Assembly (NCBI RefSeq): GCF_049347105.1
Contig: NZ_CP186334.1
Span: 1,860,001 to 1,924,000, forward strand
Length of the DNA: 64,000 nucleotides
Direction of reading: 5' to 3'
Origin: Gaoshiqia hydrogeniformans
GTDB lineage: Bacteria; Bacteroidota; Bacteroidia; Bacteroidales; Prolixibacteraceae
The notes below the pieces were generated by a model. It did no database searches and was not told the origin of the DNA. It worked only from the letters and a program-made list of their open reading frames with translations. The position numbers and the translations under genes are program-made. Shown here one piece after another: positions 8,520-17,106 of the stretch; positions within the stretch are counted from its first letter, which is position 1, and every line of letters begins with the position of its first letter.

Positions 8520-9719
8520 TTAAGGCCAGATTTCCGAAATATGATCGGGCAGCGCATCCAGCCTGATCAGTTTAATTTCAAAATCGGTGCGCCTTTGGCC
8601 CTTTACCTCAAAAACACCCTTGAAATTTTCCCGCCCCAGTTTTTTAAAGGCCGTTTCAAACGGCTGAATACCGGCTTTATCGGTAAAATATTTAACCAGG
8701 GCAATGTTGCCGATATCGTTGTCGCACAGGAAAAAAAGAATCCGGCGGCCGTCGTTCGTCACAAAACCGGCCACGCTGGCATATTCGTAATTCAGGTAAT
8801 TATCGCTTCGGTTATCAAACTCAAGGATGGAGTCGTTCACCTGGTACTCCAGCGTACGCTTGTCGATGTGGTATTTAATACCCATTTTTTCCGTGGAAGG
8901 AACCAGGAACCGGAGGGTTTTAAACGAACCGATAAAAATAACGTGGTGTCCTCTGAAATCTTCCATCCTGACCCGCGAAGAATAGTCCATCACCGTTTGG
9001 GCCATTTCGCCCCCCAGGATATTCATGATGTAGAATAAGCCGATCGGCGCCTGGTTATTGATGTAGGTGATATCCGATTTGGCCATTTCGCCCATTTTTG
9101 ACGGATTTAGCTCCAAAAACCGTTCGTAATCGTCATCCGAGTTGATTTGATTGTCGCGGACGGTACCTACTCTTCCCGTGGCAACCTGGCTGTGGAAGAA
9201 ATAATGATCTCCCAACACCAAAAATACCGGGTAATCTTTTCTGGTAAAGGGTTTCCAAAAATCGATCGTTGTTGTCCGAAAAGGAAAATACAACGCGGTA
9301 AAAACAGATAAAAGCAATAAAACAAAACTGATGGCCAGCGCTGCGGGGGCCTTTAACAGCAGCTTTTTCCGGATCAGCCTGATGGGTGAATAATGAAATT
9401 GTACCCGGTATTCGCCTTTTGGAAGTTCCAGGACGAACTCATCGTTCCGGCCTTCCGATTGGTAATATTCGTTTATTTTTTTTCGAAGGTTATGAATGTA
9501 CACCCGGATATTGAGCTCTTTCCCGTCGTCCATTTTTCGGCCAAAAACATCGGCTGCAATCTGGATTTCCTTGGGATTCTCTCCGTTCAGCGATGCCCGG
9601 ACCAGGTATTTCAGCAGTTCGCGGTTTACGGTCGATTTACTGAAGGCAGAGCTTTCGAGGATTCGGTCGACGCATTGCCTGATATGTTTCTGATTTTGTA
9701 CCAATACTTTGAAAATCAA
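8520..9719 (-). CDS. Membrane-anchored winged-helix regulator with extracytoplasmic domain
   Basis: A 399-residue protein in the CadC/ToxR architecture. Residues of about 15-110 resemble an OmpR-type winged helix (the core NRELLKYLVRASLNGENPKE and the wing YIHNLRKKINEYYQSEG followed by FVLELPKGEYRVQF). One membrane helix lies near residues 130-150 (PAALAISFVLLLLSVFTAL). About 245 residues then face the periplasm, beginning PVFLVLGDHYFF. I do not recognise this sensor domain. The start is TTG; a stop lies seven codons upstream and no internal ATG precedes the fold. It is divergent from the Gfo/Idh/MocA oxidoreductase and probably controls it. Confidence 0.75.
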   Translation of the reverse strand: MIFKVLVQNQKHIRQCVDRILESSAFSKSTVNRELLKYLVRASLNGENPKEIQIAADVFGRKMDDGKELNIRVYIHNLRKKINEYYQSEGRNDEFVLELPKGEYRVQFHYSPIRLIRKKLLLKAPAALAISFVLLLLSVFTALYFPFRTTTIDFWKPFTRKDYPVFLVLGDHYFFHSQVATGRVGTVRDNQINSDDDYERFLELNPSKMGEMAKSDITYINNQAPIGLFYIMNILGGEMAQTVMDYSSRVRMEDFRGHHVIFIGSFKTLRFLVPSTEKMGIKYHIDKRTLEYQVNDSILEFDNRSDNYLNYEYASVAGFVTNDGRRILFFLCDNDIGNIALVKYFTDKAGIQPFETAFKKLGRENFKGVFEVKGQRRTDFEIKLIRLDALPDHISEIWP

Positions 9720-9843
9720 TCCGGTTAAAGGAAACTTTTAACCTCAAATTTACGTGTTTATAGACATATTTCTCATCAAAAGTAATAAGAAGGCCCTATA
9801 TTCAATACAAAAATTGATAACAAACCAATTTTATTCATTTTAT

Positions 9844-11253
9844 ATGGACAAACTCAATCGACGTAAATTTTTGGGAACAGCCGGCGCTGTAACGGCCGGC
9901 GCAGTTTTAACGAATCCGATGCAATCATTTGCCCGGCCTGCTGCAAAAAAAATGAAACTCGCCCTGGCGGGAACCGGAGTTCGCGGAACCAGTTTCTGGG
10001 GAAAAACCATTGTTGACAATTACCGCAACGAAACCGAGTATGTTGCCTTGTTTGATCATAACCCGGGACGACTCGAATTTGCCAAACAATTCATGGGCGT
10101 TAATTGCCCGGTTTTCACTGATTTTGAAGAGATGATCGTCAAAACCAGGCCCGATGTAATTATTGTTACCACCGTTGATTCGACTCACCACGAGTTTATC
10201 ATCAAAGGACTGGAAATGGGTTGCGATATTATTACCGAGAAACCTATGACTACGGATGAGGTAAAATGTCAGGCCATTCTGGATGCTGAACGCAAAACCG
10301 GCCGTAAAGTGACTGTCGGCTTTAACTACCGCTACGGCATTCAGTTTACCAGGCTGAAAGAACTTTTGGCTAAAGAAGAAGTCGGGAAACTGACATCGGT
10401 CGATTTCCACTGGTACCTGAATACCTACCACGGGGCCGATTATTTCCGTCGCTGGCACGGCGAACGCGACAAGGGCGGAACCTTGCTCCTGCACAAATCT
10501 ACCCACCATTTCGACCTGTTAAACTGGTGGATCGATTCGGATCCGATGGAGGTTACCGCTTACGGCGAACTGGAACACTACGGTCACAACAACAAATTCA
10601 GAGGGGCCAACTGCCGCTCCTGCGCCTACACCGACCGGTGTAAGTTTTACTGGGATATCACCAAAGACAAACGGATGGTTGATCTGTATGTGAATAACGA
10701 GAAATACGACGGTTACATTCGCGATAACTGTCTGTGGCGCAACCGGATTGATATTTACGATAAAATGGCGGTCCAGATAAAATATGCCAATAACGTGCAG
10801 GTAAGTTATTCGTTAACCACCTATTCTCCTTACGAAGGCTGGACCATTGGCTTTAACGGCATGGATGGCCGGATTGATTCGTGGGAAGGGCTGCCCTGGA
10901 GACGCCAGGAAATGATTAACCAGGCCCAGCTGCATGCGCAGGAAATGAGCCAGGGTGAAAAAGAAAAATCGGAAGAATACGATGAGATCATGGTCATGAA
11001 AAACTGGAATCCCGACCTTCAACTGGTCAAAGTTCCCCGCGTTCGCGGCGGACACGGCGGGGGAGATGCCCGTTTGCACGATAAGATCTTTAAAGATCCG
11101 TCGATGGCCGATCCGTACAAACATTCTGCCGGCACCCGCGACGGGGCCATGTCGGTATTAATCGGGATTGCCGCCCGCAAAAGTATTGAAGAAGGACGAA
11201 TGGTCCGGATTGATGAATTGACTGATTTGCCGGTGAGTCCGACAAGAAGCTAA
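9844..11253 (+). CDS. Tat-exported Gfo/Idh/MocA family oxidoreductase
   Basis: A 469-residue NAD(P)-dependent sugar or polyol dehydrogenase-like protein. The ATG at 9844 is chosen because it begins a twin-arginine signal (NRRKFLGTAGAVTAG); an upstream in-frame start would bury it. The Rossmann region (MKLALAGTGVRGTSFWG) is followed by the family signature EKPMTTDEV, in which the Lys is catalytic, and by NYRYGIQFTRLKELL. A cysteine-containing insert (CRSCAYTDRCKFYWD) is seen in secreted Bacteroidota members. The Tat signal means it folds with its cofactor before export to the periplasm. Its substrate cannot be read from sequence. Confidence 0.9.
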   Translation: MDKLNRRKFLGTAGAVTAGAVLTNPMQSFARPAAKKMKLALAGTGVRGTSFWGKTIVDNYRNETEYVALFDHNPGRLEFAKQFMGVNCPVFTDFEEMIVKTRPDVIIVTTVDSTHHEFIIKGLEMGCDIITEKPMTTDEVKCQAILDAERKTGRKVTVGFNYRYGIQFTRLKELLAKEEVGKLTSVDFHWYLNTYHGADYFRRWHGERDKGGTLLLHKSTHHFDLLNWWIDSDPMEVTAYGELEHYGHNNKFRGANCRSCAYTDRCKFYWDITKDKRMVDLYVNNEKYDGYIRDNCLWRNRIDIYDKMAVQIKYANNVQVSYSLTTYSPYEGWTIGFNGMDGRIDSWEGLPWRRQEMINQAQLHAQEMSQGEKEKSEEYDEIMVMKNWNPDLQLVKVPRVRGGHGGGDARLHDKIFKDPSMADPYKHSAGTRDGAMSVLIGIAARKSIEEGRMVRIDELTDLPVSPTRS

Positions 11254-11259
11254 ATTTGA

Positions 11260-11291
11260 TTGGCAAATTACCTGAAAAAAGGCTATTTTTA
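11260..11291 (+). promoter_or_regulatory. Promoter-like sequence for the candidate ncRNA
   Basis: TTG at 11260-11262, a 21-base spacer and TATTTTTA at 11284-11291 resemble the Bacteroidota -33/-7 layout with one mismatch in the -7 box. A transcript would start close to 11298-11302, exactly where the structured element begins. Confidence 0.4.
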
Positions 11292-11301
11292 TTTCTTTTT
11301 T

Positions 11302-11429
11302 GCGAGATTGACCGCTGACCAAGTACCGGTAAAGAGGCGATTGTACCGGGGCATCAGGATAGGAAACATCAGAACCCTGTGATCCCGTTTTCGGGAGTGC
11401 CTGCCTCTGTGCGGCGATCTCGCTTTTTT
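11302..11429 (+). ncRNA. Candidate structured small RNA with intrinsic terminator
   Basis: About 122 bases close into a long stem: 11302-11310 pairs with 11415-11423 and, after a single bulged A (11311), 11312-11315 pairs with 11411-11414, giving 13 base pairs with one G-U. Inside, AGAGGC (11333-11338) pairs with GCCTCT (11403-11408) and GGCA (11350-11353) with TGCC (11398-11401). Two hairpins sit within: CAGG/CCTG (11355-11358, 11376-11379) and TCCCG-TTTT-CGGGA (11383-11396). Six T follow the closing stem. The heptamer GTACCGG occurs twice (11323, 11343), and its ACCGGT form is self-complementary. I cannot assign it to a known family; it does not carry the SRP core motif. A leader of the downstream gene is an alternative. 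Confidence 0.6.
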
Positions 11430-11518
11430 ATGATTTATATTTTTCTTCGCTAATAATTATTTTGCTTACCTTTAACTATGCTTCATGGAAACATATCAGC
11501 CAGTTAGCGAAAACAGCG

Positions 11519-13528
11519 ATGAAAAAGGAAATCAGGTTTATCCTTGTCTTTGTATTACTCAGTTTGGGCGCCCTGGCTCAACAACCGGGCGATAAGGGCA
11601 AACCGGTGACAGCCCTCTTTCAAATGCTCAATAACTACCATTATCATCCGCAGGTTCGCGATTCCAAACTTTCAAATTCCATTTTTAATCGTTTCATCAA
11701 AACATTAGATCCGCATGGTTTGCTTTTTACCGGCGAAATAATCGGACAGCTTGAACCTTACCGGAATTCTTTATGTCATGAAAATCAGGGAGTCCTTGAT
11801 ACTTTTATCCATGAAGTGACGGACCTGTACCATAACCGGCTTCTTTCTGCCAATCAGGCAATTGACAGTTGTTTTAACGCACCGTTTGATTTTTCAGAAC
11901 ACGATTCGCTTTTGTTTTTTACTTCGGATTCTTTAATCCTACCAGCCAATGACTTTGCCCTGGCGGAGCGATGGACAAAATGGATCAAGTCCGGCATACT
12001 CAAAGGACTGATGCTTTCGGACAGCGACAGTGCGTTTTCCGACAGTCAGATACCCGGCGCGATGGTGGTCAACAAATTCAGAATCAGTGAGAAACGCCGA
12101 ATTAGTCAACTTTTAGAGCCGTCAGGCGGGTTCGAAGACTTTGTCCTGAACACGTTTCTGAAAACGGTCTCTTCCTGTTATGACCCGCGCTCCGAATTTT
12201 TTTTCCAATCACGACAAGGAAAAATTTGAATCAGACCTGTCGAAACGAAATTATGCCTTTGGTTTTGAACTTGGGACTAATCTGAATGAAGAGGTAATGA
12301 TCTCGCAGATTTTGCCCGAAAGTCCGCTGTGGTATTCAAAGAAACTTGAAAAGGGCGATGTGATTGTCGCATTGAAAATACCCAGGCAGGAAACGCTCGA
12401 TATGACTTTTTCCGATCTGTTTAAGCTGGACGAGGTCTTGCAAGACCTGGAGAAGGATCAGATCGAATTAACGGTAAGGAAAACAAATGGCGATATAAAT
12501 ACCATTACTGTCCAAAAGGGAGTGTTTGATACCAAACAAAACAGGAGCGCTGCGTTTATGCTTTTTGGAGATAAGAAGGTGGGCTGCATTTGGTTTTCGC
12601 AGTTTTATACTGAATTTGGCCCAAGCGGAAATGCAGGTTGCTCGGGCGATGTATTGCGTGAAATTGTAAAACTGAGAGAAGAGGGGGCCGAGGGATTAAT
12701 TTTCGATTTACGGAATAACCCGGGAGGTTCGGAGTTTGAAGCCTTAAAAATCGCCGGATTTTTAATCGGGACCGCCCCGTTATTGTGCTGGTAAACAGAT
12801 CAAGCGCGTCGGCAGCGGAACAACTGGCAGCTGTGCTGCAGTATTATAAACGGGCTGTAATTGTTGGCAGTCCTACATTTGGAAAGGCTTCTGAACAAGT
12901 TATCCTTCCGCTGGGTAGTCAGTTCAGGCCCGGTTATGGTTTCGTACGCGGGACACAAGTACAGGATTTTGGTTTTGTCAAACTAACCGTGGGAAAAATA
13001 TTCAGGATTACCGGGGCAAGCTATCAGAAAACCGGAGTTGTTCCTGACCTGGTTTTACCCAATCTCGATGAAAGGTATGTCTCCCGGGAAACATACCTGC
13101 CTTTTGCTCTTGAAAACGATTCAATCTTTCCCGACCTGGCTTATACCCCGTTTCCATCCTTGCCCATCGATACCCTGATGCAACTAAGTTCATCCCGTGT
13201 TGAGGCGAGCGAAAATTTTCGGCAAATGGCCGGCTTAAATGACAACTTAAAGGCTGTTTTGGACGACAGCCCTGTTAGCCTTCATTATCTGCAATTTAAA
13301 GACGAAACCGCCAAACGCAGAAAATTAATTGTTGATCTCGAAACCGTGATGTTTGCCGATTCCGTTCCGTTTGAGGTTCGGACAACATCCTTCGACTCCC
13401 GGAAATTCAGAACAGACAGTCTGGCCGCCCAATCCAACGATTTATTGAAAGATGCGATCCAAAAGGACATTTACATCAGCGAAGCCTTCTCGGTTGCTCT
13501 GGACCTGATAGGGCAGGAGGAGAACTAA
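11519..13528 (+). pseudogene. Disrupted Prc-type S41 carboxy-terminal processing protease
   Basis: Three consecutive frames encode one S41 protease. The first piece (to 12229) has a signal peptide (MKKEIRFILVFVLLSLGALAQ) and the N-terminal Prc region. At a run of eight T (12199-12206) the frame shifts: removing one T joins DPRSEFF to SNHDKEKFESDLSKR and continues through the PDZ region to DLRNNPGG. A second break lies near 12775: AGFLIG runs straight into RPVIVLVNRSSASAAE in another frame, and the roughly 30-40 residues usually found between these motifs are missing. The Ser (codon 12809) and Lys (codon 12884, FGK) are 25 residues apart as in Prc. The T-run could be a sequencing error; the deletion could not. 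TACCTTTA at 11467 is a possible -7 box. Confidence 0.8.
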
Positions 13529-13589
13529 AATTCATTATCGTCAGGCAAAAATATTCATACGCCGATATCTTCGCGGGAGGATTAAATGC

Positions 13590-14966
13590 TCAGCGCAGGT
13601 AAGCTCCCTTTTCAAGCAGTTCTTCCTGTAATTTTGCAACATTGATCTCGGAAGGCAGCACACCATCGCGAACCGCTATTTTTGCTGCCCGACCTGCCGC
13701 TTCGCCCATCGCCATGCAAGGCGCCATCACCCGGATGGCCGACATGGCTTCGTGGGTCGTCGAGATACTGCGGCCTGCCACCAACAGGTTTTCCACTTTT
13801 AGCGGGACCAGCGAACGGTACGGAATATCGTAACAGTCGCCGCTCCATTCGAGCGTGCATCCGCCGCCCACCGGATGGTGGATATCGAGCGGGTAACTGG
13901 CCACGGCCACGGCATCATCGAAACGGGCGCAGCTTAAAATATCTTCCTGGTTCATAATGTATTTTCCTACAATCCGGCGGGTTTCGCGGATGCCTAAGAA
14001 AGGGGCGGTGCGCAACATGCGGGCATTTTCGAATCCGGGAACATAGTTGACCAAGTATTTGAATATACTGTCGATTTGGTTACGGGCCACCAGTTCGCCT
14101 TCGGTGAGGCTCACCGGGTCGGTGCCGTCCACCCCGTTTACCCGGGTCATGTTGATCCAGGCTTCGCCTTTTTTCAGACCGGTAATCACGATGGTCCGTT
14201 CGGTAGGCAGCAACATACCGTCGTCTTTGGCTTTCTGCATAATATTTCGCAGTCCAACCAGAATGTACTGCTGGTTTTGTCCGAAGTATTCGGCCGGTAT
14301 AAAATCGGTAAGGTAGGTGCGGGGTTCTTCGGTAATGCTCATGCGGAGCTTGTCGGTATCCACATCGCCCAGACTGAACATGAGGGTAGGGGGCTGCATA
14401 CCGCCGTTTTCGTTTCCTTTTTCGCAGGGAACGCCCGCGCGGTAAGCCACATCGGCATCGCCGGTGCAGTCGATGACTACTTTTGCCAGAATGGCTTCGC
14501 GGCCCGCTTTGCTTTCGATGATAATGCCCTGAAGTTTGTCATTTTCCATGATCACCCCGGCAAAGAAGGTGTACAGCATCACTTCAACGCCGATTTCTTT
14601 CAGCATATTGAACGAAACGGCTTTCACTGCTTCGGGTTCCACCAGGGTGATGCCCATGTGCAACGGACAGGGCCGGTGTTCGCTCGCGGCATTTTGCGCG
14701 GCCAGCCGGTCGATAAACTGCTGCGGAAGGCCTTTGATGATCTGGTTCCCTTTTTGTCCGAGGAAACCCAGGATGGGCAACCCAATGGTGAGGTTACCGC
14801 CCAAAAAACTGCGGCTTTCGATCAGGGCTACTTTCAGCCCGTCTTCGGCAGCCGCTTGCGCGGCAATAATTCCCGACGGGCCGCCACCCACTACCAACAC
14901 ATCCACATTCATTCGTACCGGTAATTTCTTTTCCGGTTCAATAATTGTTTTTATCTCTTTTTCCAT
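13590..14966 (-). CDS. FAD-dependent oxidoreductase
   Basis: A 458-residue FAD_oxidored-type flavoprotein. The dinucleotide-binding motif VLVVGGGPSGIIAAQAA lies near residue 25 and is followed by an acidic end of strand 2 (VALIES). Other family elements are FLGGNLTIG, DCTGDADVAYRAGVP (a second FAD-contacting stretch) and a C-terminal GRSISTTHEAMSAIRVMAPC. No signal peptide is seen, so it is probably cytoplasmic. It is last in the SusC/SusD operon, 32 bases after the PHP gene, so it likely oxidises a monosaccharide or acid released from the glycan. The substrate is unknown. Confidence 0.88.
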   Translation of the reverse strand: MEKEIKTIIEPEKKLPVRMNVDVLVVGGGPSGIIAAQAAAEDGLKVALIESRSFLGGNLTIGLPILGFLGQKGNQIIKGLPQQFIDRLAAQNAASEHRPCPLHMGITLVEPEAVKAVSFNMLKEIGVEVMLYTFFAGVIMENDKLQGIIIESKAGREAILAKVVIDCTGDADVAYRAGVPCEKGNENGGMQPPTLMFSLGDVDTDKLRMSITEEPRTYLTDFIPAEYFGQNQQYILVGLRNIMQKAKDDGMLLPTERTIVITGLKKGEAWINMTRVNGVDGTDPVSLTEGELVARNQIDSIFKYLVNYVPGFENARMLRTAPFLGIRETRRIVGKYIMNQEDILSCARFDDAVAVASYPLDIHHPVGGGCTLEWSGDCYDIPYRSLVPLKVENLLVAGRSISTTHEAMSAIRVMAPCMAMGEAAGRAAKIAVRDGVLPSEINVAKLQEELLEKGAYLR

Positions 14967-14998
14967 ATCTCTTTTTTATCAGTTTATACTAAATAATC

Positions 14999-16096
14999 TT
15001 ACCACAACTTCATGGTCAATTGTTTATCCTGACGGATCAGGCAGTTGGTAAAAGTCACCTCGGTTCCTGAAGGAATATCAATACGCAGGGTTTGGTTCGC
15101 GTACACCGGAACGGAATACATGTAATCGCCAAACCGGATGTCGTAGGTAAGATCCGAATGATTACTGATTTCAATGGTGCCTTTTTCGGCGTTAATGACT
15201 TTTACCGAAAGCGATTTCTGAACAATCTGTTTCAGGAATTCTTCTTTTCCGGCCAGATGATTGTAAAAATACGCCAGTGTGCGCCCGGCAAACAATGCTT
15301 CGCGGATGCTTTCTGCCGAACGTTCCTTTGCAAAAACCAGGGTCATCGGACGGTGTAATTTCTCCCGGTACGAGTTGGCGCTGGCATAATGAAGGTCGGT
15401 ATTCGCCAGATATGCCAGGTTATTTTCATCACACCAGTCGAGCACTTTGGGATATAACTCCGATCCGTTGAACACTTCCACGCCGTGAATCTTTCTCTGC
15501 GCGATCAATTCCTGGTGTACCGGATAGAAAGTACTTTGGTCGTCGGGCCATCCGGGGTGGTTCCACTGGATGTAGGCGCCCTGTTTGACGGCTTCGTTCA
15601 CGGCCTCCAGTTCGTCGGGGATATCCATTTTGCTGACATCCTGAACGAAAAGTGCATTGATATGGCCCAGTGGTTTTTTCCGGGTAATTTCCGCCCCGCG
15701 AATAACCAGCAGGTCGATTGCTTTACCGGCCTCCACGGCTATATCACCCGATTTGTTCAGATCGATCTGGAGGATGTCCTTGTTTCTCCGGTTTTTCGTT
15801 TCAATGTGGTCGGTGATGGCAATGGCGTCCAGTCCGTCGTTCCAGGCTTCGATCACCCGCATGGTGGGCCACACGTGGCCGTCTGAAAAGCTGGTGTGCA
15901 TGTGAAAATCACATTTCAGTGTCTGGTAGCCGTCAATATCCGGAATGTTGATGTTATAGCGGTAGCTCATCAGCTTCATTTGTTTGAAACCGGGAAATTC
16001 ATGCACATCGGCGTTTTGTACCTGGGCGCCTGCCTGCCACGAGAAGCCCGCCACGAGAAGCGCCATCAGGATGGAATACATTTTAGGGTGTTTCAT
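14999..16096 (-). CDS. PHP-domain phosphoesterase (Sb-PDE-like)
   Basis: A 365-residue exported protein with signal peptide (MALLVAGFSWQAGAQ). The PHP metal-binding motifs are present: CDFHMHTSFSDG, AITDHIE, WNHPGWP and NTDLHYA, followed by a C-terminal beta domain. PHP enzymes hydrolyse phosphomonoesters or phosphodiesters with a trinuclear metal centre. The layout resembles proteins labelled Sb-PDE family phosphodiesterase. It sits 29 bases after the metallophosphoesterase gene, so two periplasmic phosphoesterases are co-expressed, suggesting that the PUL substrate carries phosphate. Confidence 0.85.
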   Translation of the reverse strand: MKHPKMYSILMALLVAGFSWQAGAQVQNADVHEFPGFKQMKLMSYRYNINIPDIDGYQTLKCDFHMHTSFSDGHVWPTMRVIEAWNDGLDAIAITDHIETKNRRNKDILQIDLNKSGDIAVEAGKAIDLLVIRGAEITRKKPLGHINALFVQDVSKMDIPDELEAVNEAVKQGAYIQWNHPGWPDDQSTFYPVHQELIAQRKIHGVEVFNGSELYPKVLDWCDENNLAYLANTDLHYASANSYREKLHRPMTLVFAKERSAESIREALFAGRTLAYFYNHLAGKEEFLKQIVQKSLSVKVINAEKGTIEISNHSDLTYDIRFGDYMYSVPVYANQTLRIDIPSGTEVTFTNCLIRQDKQLTMKLW

Positions 16097-16125
16097 TTTT
16101 ATGATTTTAGTGGTTTATCTGATGA

Positions 16126-17085
16126 TTATTTAATGGGAACTATCAGTTCATTTTCGGTTTTACCCGTGACGGAAACCAGGATGTTGTTTTCTGTTAAACG
16201 GACCAACCGCCAGTTTTCCGGGCTGCTGACCAGAGCATCGCTCCCCACCTGTACCAGTTCGTGATTCCCCTCAAGCGCGAACCGCATGACAGCACCTTTA
16301 TGGTGATGCCCGGCAAAAATCAGTTTGACCGAAGGGTGTTGCGCCAGTTCGGCATAAAGTTCATTCTTCGATTCCGGGAGTGCAGAGGTTTCAGTAAACG
16401 GGATGTGCATCAGGATAATCTCGATGTCGTCTTCCGATTCGGTTAATTCAGCCCTTAACCAATGAAGTTGCGGCTTGTCGATGTAGGGGTTAACGATATT
16501 TTCTTCCTTGCGAAACTGGTAAAAACCATTATCCAGAAAGATCAGCCGGTACATTGTTTTTCCCACTTCAAAGGTGCGGCTGTAATAGGTTCCGTTTCTG
16601 AAACAGTCAAAGTTTCTGATCCACGCCGCCTTTGCACGCCCGGTTTGATTTTGGTCGGGAATTACCCGGTTATTTCCCCAGTTGAAGGAGAAAAGATCAT
16701 GGTTTCCGATGGTCAAATACAGGGGAAAATGAAATTCATCCAAAAAGCGGGCAAACTGTTCAAGCTGGTATTCGAGTGTTTTTCCGCCCGGTGTTTTCGC
16801 ATCAAAAAAATCGATCAGATCACCGGTGGCGATCACCAGATCACTGTTGGTTTTCTCCGGGACAGTTTGCATAAACTGTTTTAAAAAAAGGTTTGCATTT
16901 TTGTACCCCCTGGTATATTCCCGGTGCTTAACAACCTCAGGATCGTAATTTTCCAGGTTGAACATCGTGTGCAGGTCGGTGATGTGCAGGAACGAAAGGG
17001 TATCTTTCTGCGCCTGACCGGTTTCACCAATCAGCAGCAGAAAGAGAAGCAACCACAGTTTGTTTTTCAATCGAAACTTTGTCAT
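16126..17085 (-). CDS. Secreted calcineurin-like metallophosphoesterase
   Basis: A 319-residue protein with a signal peptide (LWLLLFLLLIGETGQAQ). All metal-ligand motifs of the family are seen in order: HITDLH, ATGDLIDF, IGNHDLF, LMHIPF and FAGHHHKG. It would remove phosphate in the periplasm. It lies 21 bases downstream of the MFS gene and 29 bases upstream of the PHP gene in the PUL 1 operon. Substrate specificity cannot be inferred from sequence. Confidence 0.9.
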   Translation of the reverse strand: MTKFRLKNKLWLLLFLLLIGETGQAQKDTLSFLHITDLHTMFNLENYDPEVVKHREYTRGYKNANLFLKQFMQTVPEKTNSDLVIATGDLIDFFDAKTPGGKTLEYQLEQFARFLDEFHFPLYLTIGNHDLFSFNWGNNRVIPDQNQTGRAKAAWIRNFDCFRNGTYYSRTFEVGKTMYRLIFLDNGFYQFRKEENIVNPYIDKPQLHWLRAELTESEDDIEIILMHIPFTETSALPESKNELYAELAQHPSVKLIFAGHHHKGAVMRFALEGNHELVQVGSDALVSSPENWRLVRLTENNILVSVTGKTENELIVPIK

Positions 17086-17106
17086 ATCTGTTTGTTTTTA
17101 GTGGTT

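Noticed and set aside
9754..9843. N-terminal extension of the Gfo/Idh oxidoreductase
   Set aside because: It would place about 30 residues before the Tat motif. The ATG at 9844 gives a normal signal.
11302..11429. SRP RNA or 6S RNA identity for the structured element
   Set aside because: The conserved SRP loop (GGAAG and AGCAG elements) is absent, and the element is shorter and more branched than 6S RNA. No family name is justified.
14076..14924. Long open frame antisense to the FAD oxidoreductase (about 280 codons)
   Set aside because: It mirrors the codon structure of the real gene on the other strand and has no domain, signal or ribosome-binding context.
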